From assembly GCF_965215815.1 (NCBI RefSeq), contig NZ_CBDCEO010000013.1, positions 1,488,001-1,552,000 on the forward strand: DNA of 64,000 bases, given 5' to 3'. The notes under the pieces were generated by a model, which had not been told where the DNA came from, searched no databases, and saw only the letters and a list, made by a program, of their open reading frames with translations. The translations under genes were made by a program, and so were the position numbers. Positions 1 through 8,170 of this stretch are shown piece by piece. The stretch comes from Poriferisodalis sp965215815. Its GTDB lineage: Bacteria; Actinomycetota; Acidimicrobiia; Acidimicrobiales; Poriferisodalaceae. Every line of letters starts with the position of its first letter. Position 1 is the first letter of the stretch.

Positions 1-246
1 GGGGTTCAGCAGCACCGAGTACAGCCAGTGCGAGGTCTGGTTGTTGATGAGCCAGCGCCGGGTTCGATCGATCGGGTCTGCCAGCCCGAGATTCCACGAC
101 TCTGGGAAGGCCCCCACTGACGCGGCGAAGCCGACGATCACGAGAGTCACCGACGCTGCAGCCATGCCGACCGCGACCGGCGACGGCCGCCGAACCGACG
201 GCGTCCCAGCTCCCGCAGGCGCGTCGGCCTCGACCGTCTGGCTCAT
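1..246 (-). CDS. Glycine betaine/choline ABC transporter permease, N-terminal part (ProW/OpuAB type)
   Basis: Only the first 82 codons are in the window; the gene continues off the left edge. It starts at ATG 246 and overlaps the stop of the upstream ATPase gene by 4 bases (ATGA), so the two are translationally coupled. The visible part has a polar N-terminus, one hydrophobic segment (about residues 25-45) and then a Trp-containing stretch, as in ProW-type permeases before the core BPD_transp domain. The identification rests mainly on the coupled ProV-like ATPase and the nearby binding protein. The substrate is probably a quaternary amine, by inference. Confidence 0.7.
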   Translation of the reverse strand, partial: MSQTVEADAPAGAGTPSVRRPSPVAVGMAAASVTLVIVGFAASVGAFPESWNLGLADPIDRTRRWLINNQTSHWLYSVLLNP

Positions 247-1271
247 CGCAAGTTTCGTTCCAATATGGCTGCCACGTCGTCCTGGTGCAGTACCCCAATG
301 GGGTCGCCAGCGGCGTTGCACACCAAGACGGGTCGGTGCTCTGAAAGCAGGTGCGGCAGGGCCGTTTCGAGCGTGGCGGTCTCGGTCGTGCGCGGCCAGT
401 CATCGCCGACGACGGTGTCGTCCAGCGGCCGCATCAGCGAGCACGCCGGGAGCACCTTTGCGATCGGCGCGTCCTTTGTGAATGCCCGGACGTAGTCGTC
501 CGCCGGTTGCGTCAGGATCTCGAGCGGTGTGCCGACTTGGGTGAACGCCCCGTCCCTCATGATGGCAATCCGGTCCGCCAGACGGAGAGCTTCGGCGAAA
601 TCGTGAGTGATGAACACGATCGTGCGCTGCAGCTTGAGCTGCAGGGCCACGAGTTCGTCCTGCATGTCTCGCCGGATGAGTGGGTCGAGCGCCGAGAAGG
701 GCTCGTCGAAGAACAGCACTTCGGGCTCGACTGCGAGGGCCCGCGCCAGCCCGACGCGTTGCTGCATTCCGCCGCTGAGCTGCTGTGGATAGTGGTCGCC
801 CCAGCCGTCGAGGCCCACGGTGGCGAGCACCTCAAGTGCCCGTTCATGGCGTTCGTCACGCCCGACGCCCTGCACCTCAAGCCCGTACGCGACGTTGTCG
901 ACGACTCGCCGGTGGGGGAACAAGCCGAAGTGCTGGAAGACCATGGCCATCTTGCTCCGGCGCAGCTCGCGCAATTCCGCCTCGCCGGCGTCGGCCAGCA
1001 CCGTTCCGCACACCTCCATATCGCCGTAGGTGGGCTCGATAAGGCGCGACATGCAGCGCACAAGCGTGGACTTGCCGGAGCCTGACAGGCCCATGACTAC
1101 GAATGTCTCGCCGGCGGACACCTCGAAGCTCACGTCGCGCACCGCCACGAGGCAGCCTGTCTCGGACTGGATCTGCTCTCGCTGCGCGCCTGCGGAGGCC
1201 AGCTCGCGCGCTGCATCGACTTTCTTGCCGAAGATCTTCCAGAGACCACTGACCGTGACGATTCGATCCAT
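243..1271 (-). CDS. Glycine betaine/choline ABC transporter ATP-binding protein (ProV/OpuAA family)
   Basis: Cytoplasmic ATPase of 342 aa that powers osmoprotectant uptake. Visible motifs are Walker A (GLSGSGKST), the ABC signature (LSGGMQQR) and Walker B (VLFFDEP), with the H-loop in FITHD. The roughly 40 residues before Walker A match the ProV N-terminal extension that separates this family from other ABC ATPases. The C-terminal part (about residues 265-342) resembles a CBS region, with HRPVLVCNAAGDPIGVL. I chose ATG 1271 over an upstream start in the same frame because a GGAGG lies about 6 bases before it. It is coupled to the permease and transcribed in the same direction as the dehydrogenase and binding-protein genes, but a TetR gene on the other strand separates them. 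Confidence 0.9.
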   Translation of the reverse strand: MDRIVTVSGLWKIFGKKVDAARELASAGAQREQIQSETGCLVAVRDVSFEVSAGETFVVMGLSGSGKSTLVRCMSRLIEPTYGDMEVCGTVLADAGEAELRELRRSKMAMVFQHFGLFPHRRVVDNVAYGLEVQGVGRDERHERALEVLATVGLDGWGDHYPQQLSGGMQQRVGLARALAVEPEVLFFDEPFSALDPLIRRDMQDELVALQLKLQRTIVFITHDFAEALRLADRIAIMRDGAFTQVGTPLEILTQPADDYVRAFTKDAPIAKVLPACSLMRPLDDTVVGDDWPRTTETATLETALPHLLSEHRPVLVCNAAGDPIGVLHQDDVAAILERNLR

Positions 1272-1294
1272 GGGCGCCTCCGCTGGCCGCGTTA

Positions 1295-1310
1295 CCGTCC
1301 AGCCGGACGG
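1295..1310. promoter_or_regulatory. Inverted repeat in the divergent ATPase-TetR promoter region
   Basis: CCGTCC-agcc-GGACGG is a perfect 6+6 palindrome. It lies in the 158-base gap between the divergent starts of the ABC ATPase (1271) and the TetR regulator (1430). TetR proteins usually bind palindromes next to their own gene, so this is a candidate operator. That role is inferred from position; in GC-rich DNA a short palindrome like this can occur by chance. Confidence 0.3.
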
Positions 1311-1429
1311 GTTCGGCGTGTCGATACGCTGTGCTGACTGTGGCACGATCTTGCCCCCGTGATGCGACAACCGCCGCCGGCACAGCCTCGGCGCTGCCCG
1401 CCGACAGGGTCGGATCGCGATCGGGCCCG

Positions 1430-2017
1430 GTGCAGGTACGCGCCGTGCAGACCCGCGAGCGAATCCTGCAGGCCGCCATCGAGGTCATCCGAACCGACGG
1501 TGCCGCCAACCTCACGCTCGATCGAGTCGCGATGGCAGCAGGTGTCAGCAAGGGCGGCTTCCTCTACCACTTCGGTTCGAAGGACGCCCTCATGGCGGGC
1601 CTGTTGGACGAAACGCTCGCAGTCCTCGACGACGAGCTGGACATCCGCGAGGCCAGCTTCCGTGCCGCTGATCCCGCTGCCCGGGGCACGTTCGCACTCG
1701 CGTACCTCGACTATGTGCGCGAGCCGTACAAGGCAGCTGATGACACCTCGGCGTCGATCCTGGCGGCTGCTGCGCTCGACGACGAGCTGCTCGCGAACAC
1801 CCGCGAAACGTTCGAGCGTTGGCAGGAGCGCCTCATGCGCAACGACAGACTGGCGGAGAGCACTGGGCTGCTCGCACGCATCGTGGGTGACGGCCTGTGG
1901 CTCATCGACCTGTTCGGACTTGCGCCGCCGACCAAGGCCGAGCGCCACGAAGTGCTCGACCTGGTCTCGGCGATGATCTCCGATCACGATGGCAGCGAGG
2001 TCGGCTCGGCGCCATAA
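1430..2017 (+). CDS. TetR/AcrR-family transcriptional regulator (BetI-like by context)
   Basis: A DNA-binding repressor of about 195 aa. The N-terminal helix-turn-helix is clear: TRERILQAAIEVI, then LDRVAMAAGVSKGGFLYHF, which is the TetR recognition-helix pattern. The C-terminal ligand-binding half is not diagnostic. I took GTG 1430 as start because it places the HTH near the N-terminus; a longer reading from 1331 adds residues with no family similarity and would run into the promoter. It lies between the choline dehydrogenase and ABC genes, on the opposite strand, and its last 34 bases overlap the dehydrogenase tail. A role as choline- or betaine-responsive repressor (like BetI) is inferred. 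Confidence 0.8.
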   Translation: MQVRAVQTRERILQAAIEVIRTDGAANLTLDRVAMAAGVSKGGFLYHFGSKDALMAGLLDETLAVLDDELDIREASFRAADPAARGTFALAYLDYVREPYKAADDTSASILAAAALDDELLANTRETFERWQERLMRNDRLAESTGLLARIVGDGLWLIDLFGLAPPTKAERHEVLDLVSAMISDHDGSEVGSAP

Positions 2018-3642
2018 ACCGGCACGTCCAGCGGCGCGAGCGGCACATTGCCGAGCAGCAGGTCGGCGGCTTTCTCGGCGATCATCATGACCGGCGCGTA
2101 GATGTTGCCGTTCGTGACCGTCGGCATGACCGAGGCATCCACGACGCTGAGACCCGAGGTGCCCCGCACACCCATCGTTGCGGGGTCGGTGACGGCCCCC
2201 TCGTCCGTGCCGAGCCGCGCTGTGCCTGCGGGATGCAATGCCGTCTCCGCATCGCGTGCCACCCAGTCCATGATCTCGTCGTCCGTCTCGGTGGTCGGGC
2301 CGGGCGACAGCTCGCAATCGTTGTATGCCTTGAAGGCGGGCTGGTTCATGATGTCGCGCGTCACCCGCACGGTCTCGACCCACTCTCGCCGGTCCTGGGC
2401 GGTTGACAGGTAGTTGAACCGGATCGCCGGCTTCGCAGCGGGGTCACGCGAGCTGATGCGCACCCAGCCGCGGGCATCGGAGTACATGGGCCCCACATGG
2501 ACCTGGTAGCCGTGCTTGCTGACCGGTGCCGAGCCGTCATAGCGCACGGCCAGCGGCAAGAAGTGGAACATCAGGTTCGGATAGGCCGCGTCGGTGTTGC
2601 TGCGGACAAAGCCCCCGGCCTCGAAGTGATTCGTTGCCCCAGGTCCCCGCCGTGCCAGCCATTGCAGCCCGATCCATGGCCGGCGCCAGCGTTGCAGATT
2701 CGGCTGCATCGAGACCGGCAGTTTCGAGGCGTACTGGATATAGACCTCGAGGTGGTCCTGAAGATTCTCGCCGACTCCCTCTAGCTGGGAGACGACCTCG
2801 ATGCCGTGCTGGCTGAGCAGTGCCGCAGGACCGACGCCTGACAGCTGCAGCAGCTGCGCCGAGCCGAATGCGCCCGCGCACAGGATCACGTGCCCTGCGC
2901 GGGCGACATGCTGGCGGCCCCGCCGACGGTAGGCAACCCCCGTCGCCCGGTTCCCATCGAAGCGCACCTGGCTGATCAGCGCACCGGTGCGGAGCTCCAG
3001 ATTCGGGCGGTCCATCACTGGATGCAGGTACGCCCGTGCCGCAGACAGCCGCCGGCCGCGGTGAATGTTCCGGTCAAACGCAGCGAAGCCCTCTTGGCGA
3101 AAGCCGTTCACGTCATCGGTCAGCTTGTAACCGGCTTGCTGCGCGGCCTCGAAGAACGCCTCGAACAGCGGGCTCGCCGCCGGGCCCCGTTCGAGCACCA
3201 GCGGGCCATCGCCACCGCGCCACTCGTCGGTACCCGCCAGGCACTTTTCCATCCGCTTGAAGTACGGCAGGCAGTGCCGGTAGTCCCAGGACGCCATGCC
3301 GGGCTGGCTGGCCCACTTGTCGTAGTCGGCGGGATTGCCTCGCTGGAAGATCATCCCGTTGATGGAGCTGGAGCCCCCGAGCACCTTGCCGCGAGCGTGG
3401 TACACCCGCCGACCGCTCATGTGCGGTTCGGGCTCGGTTTCGTACTGCCAGTCGTAGAAGCGATTGCCGATCGGCATCGCCAGCGCCGCAGGCATGTGGA
3501 TGAGCACGTCCCAGCGATAATCCCGGCGACCGGCTTCGAGCACGAGCACCTTGGTGCTGGGGTCCGCACTCAGCCGATTGGCAAGCGCGCAGCCAGCCGA
3601 TCCGCCGCCGACGATCACGAAGTCATACACAGGATCTTCCAT
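1984..3642 (-). CDS. betA: GMC-family choline dehydrogenase
   Basis: FAD enzyme of 552 aa that would oxidise choline to betaine aldehyde, and possibly on to glycine betaine. The N-terminal dinucleotide-binding motif is VGGGSAGCALANRL. The GMC signature regions follow (GKVLGGSSSINGM and CAGAFGSAQLLQLSG). The C-terminal catalytic region has LHPAGTARLG, with the active-site His, and TNGNIYAP, with the paired Asn. Length fits BetA (about 550-560). An in-frame ATG lies three codons upstream at 3651. Choline as substrate is supported by the adjacent choline-sulfatase and betaine/choline ABC genes; GMC oxidases are otherwise hard to assign. No betaine aldehyde dehydrogenase gene is visible here. Confidence 0.85.
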   Translation of the reverse strand: MEDPVYDFVIVGGGSAGCALANRLSADPSTKVLVLEAGRRDYRWDVLIHMPAALAMPIGNRFYDWQYETEPEPHMSGRRVYHARGKVLGGSSSINGMIFQRGNPADYDKWASQPGMASWDYRHCLPYFKRMEKCLAGTDEWRGGDGPLVLERGPAASPLFEAFFEAAQQAGYKLTDDVNGFRQEGFAAFDRNIHRGRRLSAARAYLHPVMDRPNLELRTGALISQVRFDGNRATGVAYRRRGRQHVARAGHVILCAGAFGSAQLLQLSGVGPAALLSQHGIEVVSQLEGVGENLQDHLEVYIQYASKLPVSMQPNLQRWRRPWIGLQWLARRGPGATNHFEAGGFVRSNTDAAYPNLMFHFLPLAVRYDGSAPVSKHGYQVHVGPMYSDARGWVRISSRDPAAKPAIRFNYLSTAQDRREWVETVRVTRDIMNQPAFKAYNDCELSPGPTTETDDEIMDWVARDAETALHPAGTARLGTDEGAVTDPATMGVRGTSGLSVVDASVMPTVTNGNIYAPVMMIAEKAADLLLGNVPLAPLDVPVYGAEPTSLPS

Positions 3643-3765
3643 GGACCGCATTGTTCATGATTTGATGCACAGAACTGTGACATGCGAGACGAGCCCCGTC
3701 GGCGCCAGCCCCGGTGGGCCGACGCCGACGGGTCAGCGACCGGCTGCAACCTGTGCGCTGCCCGG

Positions 3766-4764
3766 CTATTGCAGCCAGGCGCTCCAGGTTGCCTCGTTGT
3801 CTGCGATCCACTGCGCAGCGGCGTCGTCGACCGACATGCCTTCACCCTCGACGGCGGCAAGCATCGCGATCTGGTCAGCGCTGTCGTAGTTCATGGCTCG
3901 CAGCAACTGGTCTGCTGCGGGGGCGTTGTCAGCGAGGCTGGCATCGATGATCTTGAACAGGACATCGGCCGGGTAGTCGCAGTCGACACCGCCGGCATCA
4001 GCTGTGCCGTAGCAGGCGTCGCTGTAATCGGGCAGAAGCACGTTGGTGAGGTCGTAACTGTTGAACGCTGAGTGTGGCGTCCACAGGTACACCAGGATCG
4101 GCTCTTCCCGGCTGTACGCGGCGTCGACCGCAGCCAAGATCGCAGCTTCGGACCCGGCATATACGACCTGCAATGGCAGGCCCAGGTTGTTGATGATGTC
4201 TTCGTCGTACTGCACGAAGCTTGGATCACCGCCCAGGAACTGTCCCAGGTCGCCGGTCTCTGCGGTGGCGAACAAGCCGGCCAGCTCAGGATCGGCGAAG
4301 CCCTCCCACGTAGCCAGCTCCGGATGGCGCTCGACCATGTAGGTCGGGATGAACCAGCCGATCTTGCCAATCGGGCCAAGCAGACCCGCGTTGTCCACAT
4401 TGGCGCCAGCGTTGTCGATGAAGTCGATCACGTTCTGTGCGTGACCCGACGGCCAGACTTCCAGCGAGGCACTGATGTCGCCGGTGTTGATGGCCGCCCA
4501 TTGGGCGTTCTCGTCGATCTCCACGATCTCGACGTCGTAGCCGAGTTCGCTCTCGAGCAGTTGCGCGGCGACTGCCACGTTCACGGCCGAGCCGTTCCAC
4601 GGATTCGCAGCCAGCGTGATCGACTCCTGCGAGCCGAGATCGTCGCCGCCCGTGCACGCAGCTGCGAAGAGTCCGAGACCTGCGATCAATGCGATGGGCA
4701 GCTTCCAGCTGCCGATCTTTCGATGCCGACGCGTTCGTGCGTCGGTCTTTCGTACTTTGGACAT
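3766..4764 (-). CDS. Glycine betaine/choline ABC transporter substrate-binding lipoprotein (OpuAC/ProX type)
   Basis: Extracytoplasmic binding lipoprotein of 332 aa. It has a basic N-terminus, a hydrophobic segment and a lipobox (LFAAAC; Cys near residue 37), so the mature protein should be lipid-anchored outside the membrane. The body is an OpuAC-like domain: it opens with LAANPWNGSAVNVAVAAQ and contains Trp-rich stretches (SLEVWPSG, YLWTPHSAF) of the kind that cage trimethylammonium groups. ATG 4764 was chosen because a G-rich Shine-Dalgarno lies just before it; a GTG two codons upstream is possible. It lies upstream of betA on the same strand and divergent from the choline-sulfatase. Confidence 0.88.
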   Translation of the reverse strand: MSKVRKTDARTRRHRKIGSWKLPIALIAGLGLFAAACTGGDDLGSQESITLAANPWNGSAVNVAVAAQLLESELGYDVEIVEIDENAQWAAINTGDISASLEVWPSGHAQNVIDFIDNAGANVDNAGLLGPIGKIGWFIPTYMVERHPELATWEGFADPELAGLFATAETGDLGQFLGGDPSFVQYDEDIINNLGLPLQVVYAGSEAAILAAVDAAYSREEPILVYLWTPHSAFNSYDLTNVLLPDYSDACYGTADAGGVDCDYPADVLFKIIDASLADNAPAADQLLRAMNYDSADQIAMLAAVEGEGMSVDDAAAQWIADNEATWSAWLQ

Positions 4765-4951
4765 GGGCACCCCCCGGTTTCCTTCCCCGTCCTTCCCCGA
4801 ATAAAACAGGCCATTTGGACGGTTTTGATCAACCTAGCACGACGAAAACGGGCTGGTGCCGCGCACATGCGCGCGTACCGCACGACCCGAAGACAGCGGA
4901 AAGCGAAGCATGTTGCTCGGCCCCGCACAGGCGGGCGTACTGTGCGGTCCG

Positions 4952-6502
4952 ATGAAGACTCCCAACATCCTTATGGTCATGGCCGACCAGCTTGCGCCGC
5001 ACTTCACCGGCACCTACGGCCACCCTGTCGTCCAGACGCCGTCGATGGACTCGCTCGCAGCGCGCGGGGTCCGGTTCGACGCTGCGTATTGCCATTCGCC
5101 GCTGTGCGCACCCTCGCGGTATTCGATGATGACCGGCAGGCGCGCGTCGGCGATCGGCGCATGGGACAACGCGGCCGAATGGAGTGCGTCAGCGCCCACC
5201 ATCGCCCACTGGTTGAACCTGGCGGGCTACCGGACGGTGCTCTCGGGGAAGATGCACTTCGTCGGCCCCGACCAGCTGCACGGCTTCAGCCAGCGCCTGA
5301 CAACCGACATCTACCCGGCGAACTTCGCCTGGACTCCCAACTGGGATAACGCGGATGAACGGATCGGCAAGTGGTATCACAACATGGACAGCCTCGCCGA
5401 GGCCGGCCAGGCGCTCGCCACCTACCAGATCGATTACGACTCCGAGGTGGGATTCGCCACACGCCGATGCCTGTACGACCTGGCTCGCGAGGCCGATGAC
5501 CGCCCGTTCTTCCTGGCCGCGGCGTTCATCCACCCGCACGATCCCTACGTTGCGCGCCCCGAGTGGTGGAACCTCTACGACCACGACGAGATCGATCTGC
5601 CCGGCCCGTCCCCTGCCGAGCTTGACCCGCACACGGAGCGCATCCGTGCCGGCATCGAGGCCGACACCGTCGGCTGGACGCAAGAGCAGTGCCGCGCTGC
5701 CCGCCACGCCTACTACGCCAACACGAGCTACTTCGATTGGTGGCTGGGCGAACTGCTGGGGGCGTTAGAAGAGACCGGACGTGCCGATGACACCGTGGTC
5801 ATCGCCACCAGCGATCACGGCGACATGCTCGGCGACCGGGGTGCATGGTTCAAGATGTCGTTCCTGGAGCGGTCCGCCCGTGTCCCGCTGGTGATGGCCG
5901 GACCCGACATCACCCAGGGTGCTGTGCCGAACGTGTGCTCCCTGCTGGACCTGGCGCCGACGCTGGCAGACATCGCAGGGGGTCGGCCGACCGAGCTCGG
6001 CGCTCCGCTCGACGGTCGCAGCCTGTGGCCCGCGGCGACCGGTGGTAGCGACTCGGTCGATGAGACCATCGGCGAGTACATGGGGGAGCTGACCTCCCAT
6101 CCCATGTTCATGATCCGCCGCGGCCGTTACAAGTACATCCACTGCGACACCGATCCGCCGCAGCTGTACGACATCTCGGCCGATCCGGCCGAGCATCACA
6201 ACTTGGCCGATCCGGCCGAGCATCAGAACCTGGCCGATCCCGCCGAGGGGGCTGGCGATAGCTCACCGAACGAGTCTGACTTGGCGGCGTCGTTCGCGCA
6301 GGAAGTGGCAGAGCGCTGGGACTCCGAGGCGATCCGCTCGGAGGTGCTCGCATCCCAGCGCGCTCGGCGAATTGTGCACGCCGCGGCACCGCAGGGCTGG
6401 GACTTCTCGCCTCCCTCGGACCCCGCGAACACCTACATCCGCGATCACATGGACTGGGCTGAAGCCGGCCCCCGGCTCCGCTTTCCCGACGAGCAGAGCT
6501 AG
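4952..6502 (+). CDS. betC: Choline-sulfatase
   Basis: Type I sulfatase of 516 aa that would hydrolyse choline-O-sulfate to choline and sulfate, feeding BetA. The formylglycine motif C-A-P-S-R has its Cys at about residue 52, within HSPLCAPSRYSMMTGRR. Metal-binding Asp lies in the N-terminal MADQ segment and in the TSDHGDMLGDRG segment. The C-terminus, with SQRARRIVHAA and WDFSPP, matches the choline-sulfatase C-terminal domain, which separates it from other sulfatases. ATG 4952 puts the conserved N-terminal strand at residue 4. Just before that C-terminal domain is an in-frame 9-residue duplication (see repeat at 6182). Cys-type sulfatases need a formylglycine-generating enzyme, which is not in the window. 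Confidence 0.9.
   Translation: MKTPNILMVMADQLAPHFTGTYGHPVVQTPSMDSLAARGVRFDAAYCHSPLCAPSRYSMMTGRRASAIGAWDNAAEWSASAPTIAHWLNLAGYRTVLSGKMHFVGPDQLHGFSQRLTTDIYPANFAWTPNWDNADERIGKWYHNMDSLAEAGQALATYQIDYDSEVGFATRRCLYDLAREADDRPFFLAAAFIHPHDPYVARPEWWNLYDHDEIDLPGPSPAELDPHTERIRAGIEADTVGWTQEQCRAARHAYYANTSYFDWWLGELLGALEETGRADDTVVIATSDHGDMLGDRGAWFKMSFLERSARVPLVMAGPDITQGAVPNVCSLLDLAPTLADIAGGRPTELGAPLDGRSLWPAATGGSDSVDETIGEYMGELTSHPMFMIRRGRYKYIHCDTDPPQLYDISADPAEHHNLADPAEHQNLADPAEGAGDSSPNESDLAASFAQEVAERWDSEAIRSEVLASQRARRIVHAAAPQGWDFSPPSDPANTYIRDHMDWAEAGPRLRFPDEQS
6182..6250 (+). repeat. 27-bp tandem repeat inside choline-sulfatase
   Basis: Two near-identical 27-base units (6182-6208 and 6209-6235) and a partial third (6236-6250). 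They encode DPAEHHNLA, DPAEHQNLA and DPAEG in frame. One copy matches the usual sulfatase sequence near this point (DP.E..NLA), so the extra copy looks like a simple duplication tolerated in a surface loop. Confidence 0.9.
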
Positions 6503-6550
6503 CGCCACGGGCATTCCGGAGCGGGCTGGCGGTGCCGGCTGACAGGGCCC

Positions 6551-6588
6551 GCAACGCAGCCGAAACATCTCGGCAACAGCGCCGACCC
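6551..6588. promoter_or_regulatory. GlnR-like nitrogen-control box upstream of amt
   Basis: Four pentamers with exact 6-base spacers: GCAAC, GAAAC, GCAAC and GACCC, starting at 6551, 6562, 6573 and 6584. The actinobacterial GlnR element is reported as alternating gTnAC and GaAAC half-sites spaced by 6 bases, so the 11-base periodicity fits. The second pentamer is a perfect match and the others are near matches. It lies about 110 bases before the ammonium transporter, the classic GlnR target. Binding is inferred. Confidence 0.5.
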
Positions 6589-6695
6589 GCACTGTGCATC
6601 GAGCGGTCACAACGGGGTGACTCCCGCGCAACACGCCCTTCCTAGGTTCGCCGAAGTCAGCCATTTGTCGAGAGCCGAGTCCTAGGAGATTGGCC

Positions 6696-8069
6696 ATGAA
6701 ACGCAAGATCCTTGTGTCTGCCGCGGGTGCCATCGGCGGCCTGCTCCTGTTTGCAGGGCCAGTTGGCGCACAGGACGACTCGCTGTCCGTCGAGATGGTG
6801 CAGGCCGTCATGGACAACCTGTGGGTGTTCATCGCCGGCGTGCTGGTGTTCTTGATGCAGGCCGGATTCGCCATGCTCGAATCGGGACTGACGCGCTCGA
6901 AGAACGTCGCCAACATCATGGCCAAGAACCTTGCCGATGCATCCATCGGCATTCTGGCGTTCTTCCTGGTGGGCTACGGGCTGGCCTACGGCGGCGACGG
7001 CAACAACCTGTTCGGCTGGGGCGCGTTCGCGCTGTCGGGAATCGACCTGTTCGACATTTCCGAGGGCCTGTCCGGCTCGACCGACTTCTTCTTCCAAGCG
7101 GTCTTCGCGGCCACGGCGGTCACGATCGCTTCGGGCGCCATGGCCGAGCGCACGAAGTTCAGCACCTACCTCATCTTCAGCCTGGTGATGACAGCGATCA
7201 TTTACCCCGTTGTCGTCCACTGGACCTGGGGCGGTGGTCTCATCTCCAAGATCTCCATCGGGGATGCCGTCTACAGCGATTTTGCCGGATCGACCATCGT
7301 GCACAGCGTTGGCGGCTGGGTAGCGCTCGTCGGCGCTTGGATGCTGGGTCCGCGTCTCGGCAAGTACAGCGCGGACGGCACGTCACGGAACATTCCGGGA
7401 CACAACGTGACGCTCGCCATCTTGGGCGTCTTCATCCTGTGGTTCGGCTGGTTCGGGTTCAACCCGGGCTCGGAGCTTGCAGCCGACGCCACCGTGATGT
7501 TCGTGGCGCTGAACACCGTGCTGGCGGCTTGCGCTGGAACGATCGGCGCGACGGCACTGAACTGGTTCCGCACGGGCCGTCCCGATGTCCCGATGGCCGG
7601 CAATGGTGTGCTGGCGGGTCTCGTGGGCATCACCGCAGGCTGCGGCACGATGACTCCTTGGGGCGCCATCATCACCGGCTTCATTGCGGGCGTCATCGTG
7701 GTGCTGGTTGTCGGATTCGTGGACCGCAAGCTGAAGATCGACGATCCCGTCGGCGCCTTCGCCGTCCATGGCGCTGCCGGGATCTGGGGAACCCTGGCCA
7801 TCGGCCTGTTCGCCCGGTACGACGATGCCTTCCTGGGCCGGGAGAACGCCGGTCTGTTCTACGGCGGCGGCATCGAGCAGCTGATCGTGCAGTTCCTGAT
7901 GGTGGTCATCGTGGCCATCTGGGTCATCGTGACCTCGATGATCCTGTTCGGGGTCCTGCGGGCCACCATCGGACTGCGAGTGACGGCAGAGGAGGAAATG
8001 GTGGGTCTCGACGTTTCCGAACACGGAGGCCCCGGAATGGCACTGGACGACGTGGTATCGAGCGGCTGA
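6696..8069 (+). CDS. amt: Ammonium transporter (Amt/MEP/Rh family)
   Basis: Membrane channel of 457 aa for ammonium. The N-terminus looks like a cleavable signal peptide (basic, then hydrophobic, then VGAQD), followed by about eleven hydrophobic segments. Family landmarks include MQAGFAMLESGL, the first pore His region IVHSVGGWVALVGA, the second pore His region AVHGAAGIWGT, and FNPGSELAAD. ATG 6696 has an AGGAG just upstream. A possible GlnR box lies in the preceding gap. No glnK (PII) gene follows, which is unusual for amt; the PII-modifying enzyme glnD is 40 kb away in this window. A strong hairpin follows the stop. Confidence 0.95.
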   Translation: MKRKILVSAAGAIGGLLLFAGPVGAQDDSLSVEMVQAVMDNLWVFIAGVLVFLMQAGFAMLESGLTRSKNVANIMAKNLADASIGILAFFLVGYGLAYGGDGNNLFGWGAFALSGIDLFDISEGLSGSTDFFFQAVFAATAVTIASGAMAERTKFSTYLIFSLVMTAIIYPVVVHWTWGGGLISKISIGDAVYSDFAGSTIVHSVGGWVALVGAWMLGPRLGKYSADGTSRNIPGHNVTLAILGVFILWFGWFGFNPGSELAADATVMFVALNTVLAACAGTIGATALNWFRTGRPDVPMAGNGVLAGLVGITAGCGTMTPWGAIITGFIAGVIVVLVVGFVDRKLKIDDPVGAFAVHGAAGIWGTLAIGLFARYDDAFLGRENAGLFYGGGIEQLIVQFLMVVIVAIWVIVTSMILFGVLRATIGLRVTAEEEMVGLDVSEHGGPGMALDDVVSSG

Positions 8070-8122
8070 CACTCGGCCATGGGCTGAGTCGCCCAGCAAC
8101 CACCTGCTCTGCTGTCAGCGGA

Positions 8123-8148
8123 AGTCCCCGGGTTGAGGCCCGGGGACT
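8123..8148 (+). terminator. Strong hairpin after amt, probable terminator
   Basis: A perfect 10-bp stem, AGTCCCCGGG paired with CCCGGGGACT, with a 6-base loop, 54 bases after the amt stop. There is no U-tract, which is common for terminators in GC-rich actinobacteria. It probably separates amt from the DUF368 gene. Confidence 0.65.
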
Positions 8149-8170
8149 CTCCGCGTCTAGCTTCAACTCG

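Noticed and set aside
1331..1429. Longer TetR reading from 1331
   Set aside because: The added residues are unlike TetR N-termini and lie in the divergent promoter region.
6821..8170. Long open frame through amt that leads into the DUF368 protein
   Set aside because: The sequence before 8171 is Arg/His-rich shadow of amt; the DUF368 family starts near ATG 8171 and a hairpin lies between.
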